Shown piece after piece: positions 14,922 through 15,908 of a stretch of 15,908 nt of DNA (the stretch's first letter is position 1; every line of letters starts with the position of its first letter). This stretch comes from Kuafuiihalomonas phototrophica (GTDB taxonomy: Bacteria > Myxococcota > Kuafuiibacteriia > Kuafuiibacteriales > Kuafuiibacteriaceae): contig DAPKRQ010000362.1 in assembly GCA_031800475.1 (NCBI GenBank), forward strand, positions 1 to 15,908, read 5' to 3'. Below the pieces are notes generated by a model. It was not told where the DNA came from. It made no database searches and saw only the letters and a program-made list of their open reading frames with translations. Both the position numbers and the translations under genes were made by a program.

Positions 14922-15305
14922 TCAGGCCCGGTTGTTCGTGGTGCCGTGCTTCAACAGGGCTTCGAGCTCGACGATGCGAAGGGCGGCTTCGTGGGTGGCC
15001 TCCAGATTGACCGGGGGCGCCACGCCCGCCTCCAGGGCTTCCTTCCAACGGGACGCACACAGGCACCACCGATCGCCAGGTTCGAGCCCGGCAAAGCCGA
15101 ACTGGGGACGCGGTGTGCTCAGGTCGTTGCCGCGCTCCTTCGTGTATTCGAGAAACGCTCGGGTCACGGTGGCACAGACGGTGTGGCTTCCCCGGTCTTC
15201 GACCCCGGTATGGCAGCAGCCATCGCGATAGAAACCGGTGACCGGGTCGGTGCCACACACCGCGAGCGGTGTACCCAATACGTTTTTGGCCCTTGGTTCG
15301 GACAT
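14922..15305 (-). CDS. DUF2237 family protein
   Basis: A 127-residue small cytosolic protein covering the whole family. Hallmarks are NVLGTPLAVCGTDPVTGFYRDGCC, RGSHTVCA, GNDLSTP, FGFAGLEPGDRWCLCA and LEATHEAAL. Six cysteines (17, 30, 31, 44, 81, 83) are conserved-looking and suggest a metal site or redox role, but the family function is unknown. The start at ATG 15305 was chosen because the family begins close to NVLGTPL; an upstream extension would run into the divergent gene. It diverges from the LOG-family gene across about 80 bp. Confidence 0.93.
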   Translation of the reverse strand: MSEPRAKNVLGTPLAVCGTDPVTGFYRDGCCHTGVEDRGSHTVCATVTRAFLEYTKERGNDLSTPRPQFGFAGLEPGDRWCLCASRWKEALEAGVAPPVNLEATHEAALRIVELEALLKHGTTNNRA

Positions 15306-15384
15306 GGCGGACAGGGTATTCGCGTCGGGCCATGAGATCTCGAAAATTCCGCGGGACCTGGTTGCGGTTCCGAGGTCTCGTCCA

Positions 15385-15908
15385 GTGAGCGGCCGACCTC
15401 CGACGGTCACCCTGTTTTGCGGGGCCAGCACGGCCGTGGACCCGGCCTACTTCCGCGTGGCCGAAGAGGCGGGACGCTTCTTGGGGCAGCGCGGCATCGG
15501 GGTCGTCTACGGCGGCGGAACGGTCGGCTTGATGGGCGCGGCCGCAGATGCAGCGCTGAAAGCCGGCACCCCAGTGACCGGCGTCATTCCAGCATTCTTG
15601 GTGGAACGCGAAGGCGTGATGCTCGAGGGGGCTGAGCTGGAGGTCGTGGGCTCCATGATGGAACGCAAGCATCGCATGGCCCAGTTGGCCGACGCATTCG
15701 TGGTGCTGCCGGGGGGGCTGGGAACCTTGGATGAGGTGTTCGAGATCTTGACCTGGACTCAGCTTGGACTGCTCCGGGACAAGCCGCTGGGTTTTCTGAA
15801 TCCGTTGGGGTTCTTCGACGGGTTGTTTGGGTTCCTTCGGGAGCTGGGGGAAAAGAACTTCATTCCCGCGGCCAGCGCTCCTGACTGGTTCGCCGCCCCC
15901 ACCATGGG
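15385..15908 (+). CDS. LOG family (TIGR00730-type Rossmann) protein, 3' truncated by the window
   Basis: At least 174 residues, continuing past the window end. It has the LOG signatures: VTLFCGAST at the start, VVYGGGTVGLMGAAADAA, GVIPAFL, MMERKHRMA and the nucleotide-binding PGGLGTLDE. Plant and bacterial LOG enzymes release the base from nucleoside 5'-monophosphates (cytokinin activation in plants; general nucleotide hydrolase in many bacteria). Earlier 'lysine decarboxylase' labels are misleading. The GTG at 15385 has GAGG 9 bases upstream and sits just before the core; an in-frame ATG at 15304 would extend the protein into the divergent DUF2237 gene start, so it is less likely. Confidence 0.9.
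   Translation, partial: MSGRPPTVTLFCGASTAVDPAYFRVAEEAGRFLGQRGIGVVYGGGTVGLMGAAADAALKAGTPVTGVIPAFLVEREGVMLEGAELEVVGSMMERKHRMAQLADAFVVLPGGLGTLDEVFEILTWTQLGLLRDKPLGFLNPLGFFDGLFGFLRELGEKNFIPAASAPDWFAAPTM

Noticed and set aside
13901..15010. 369-codon plus-strand open frame
   Set aside because: Antisense to the kinase and MOD1-like genes, which have clear motifs; the translation is Arg-rich with no domain.
14680..15672. 330-codon minus-strand open frame
   Set aside because: Shadow of the DUF2237 and LOG-family genes, both recognised in other frames.

Overview
The window is GC-rich (most codons end in G or C) and carries outer-membrane beta-barrels, export signals, a sigma-54 enhancer-binding protein and a hybrid histidine kinase. 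This points to a Gram-negative bacterium with a large regulatory genome, most likely Myxococcota or another deltaproteobacterial-type lineage. That placement is inferred from gene content and composition only. I see no tRNA, rRNA, CRISPR, insertion sequence or phage gene. No stretch longer than about 170 bases lacks a gene.

Left (1-2768): a 9-bp tandem array of Pro-rich coding character, then a ferrous-iron uptake operon, feoA-feoB (ATGA overlap), followed by a 54-residue single-span membrane protein in the position where small FeoB accessory proteins are often found.

Centre-left (2929-7503): an Omp85/D15-type outer-membrane barrel with a long Pro/Thr/Ser-rich N-terminal stretch overlaps by 7 bp an exported or lipid-anchored protein. 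That second protein shows the signature of a protein-kinase fold: a VLK-type lysine, then HTDVKPDN, then DFG. A sulfotransferase follows. This trio is the most novel-looking part of the window and could be an envelope-modifying system.

Centre (7552-11250): a divergent sulfane-sulfur module. A sigma-54 activator with a four-cysteine PAS domain (FisR-like) faces a persulfide dioxygenase-rhodanese fusion and a TauE/SafE permease. The expected logic is sense persulfide, activate sigma-54 transcription, oxidise persulfide to sulfite, export sulfite. The shared intergenic region carries four TGTTTCA/TGAAACA half-sites and a candidate -24/-12 promoter.

Right (11305-15908): a double-TM2-domain membrane protein diverges from an exported beta-barrel-like protein of unknown function. 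On the minus strand, a small methanogen-output-domain-like (MOD1) protein overlaps (ATGA) a hybrid histidine kinase. A DUF2237 protein then diverges from a LOG-family (lysine decarboxylase-like) gene that runs off the window end.
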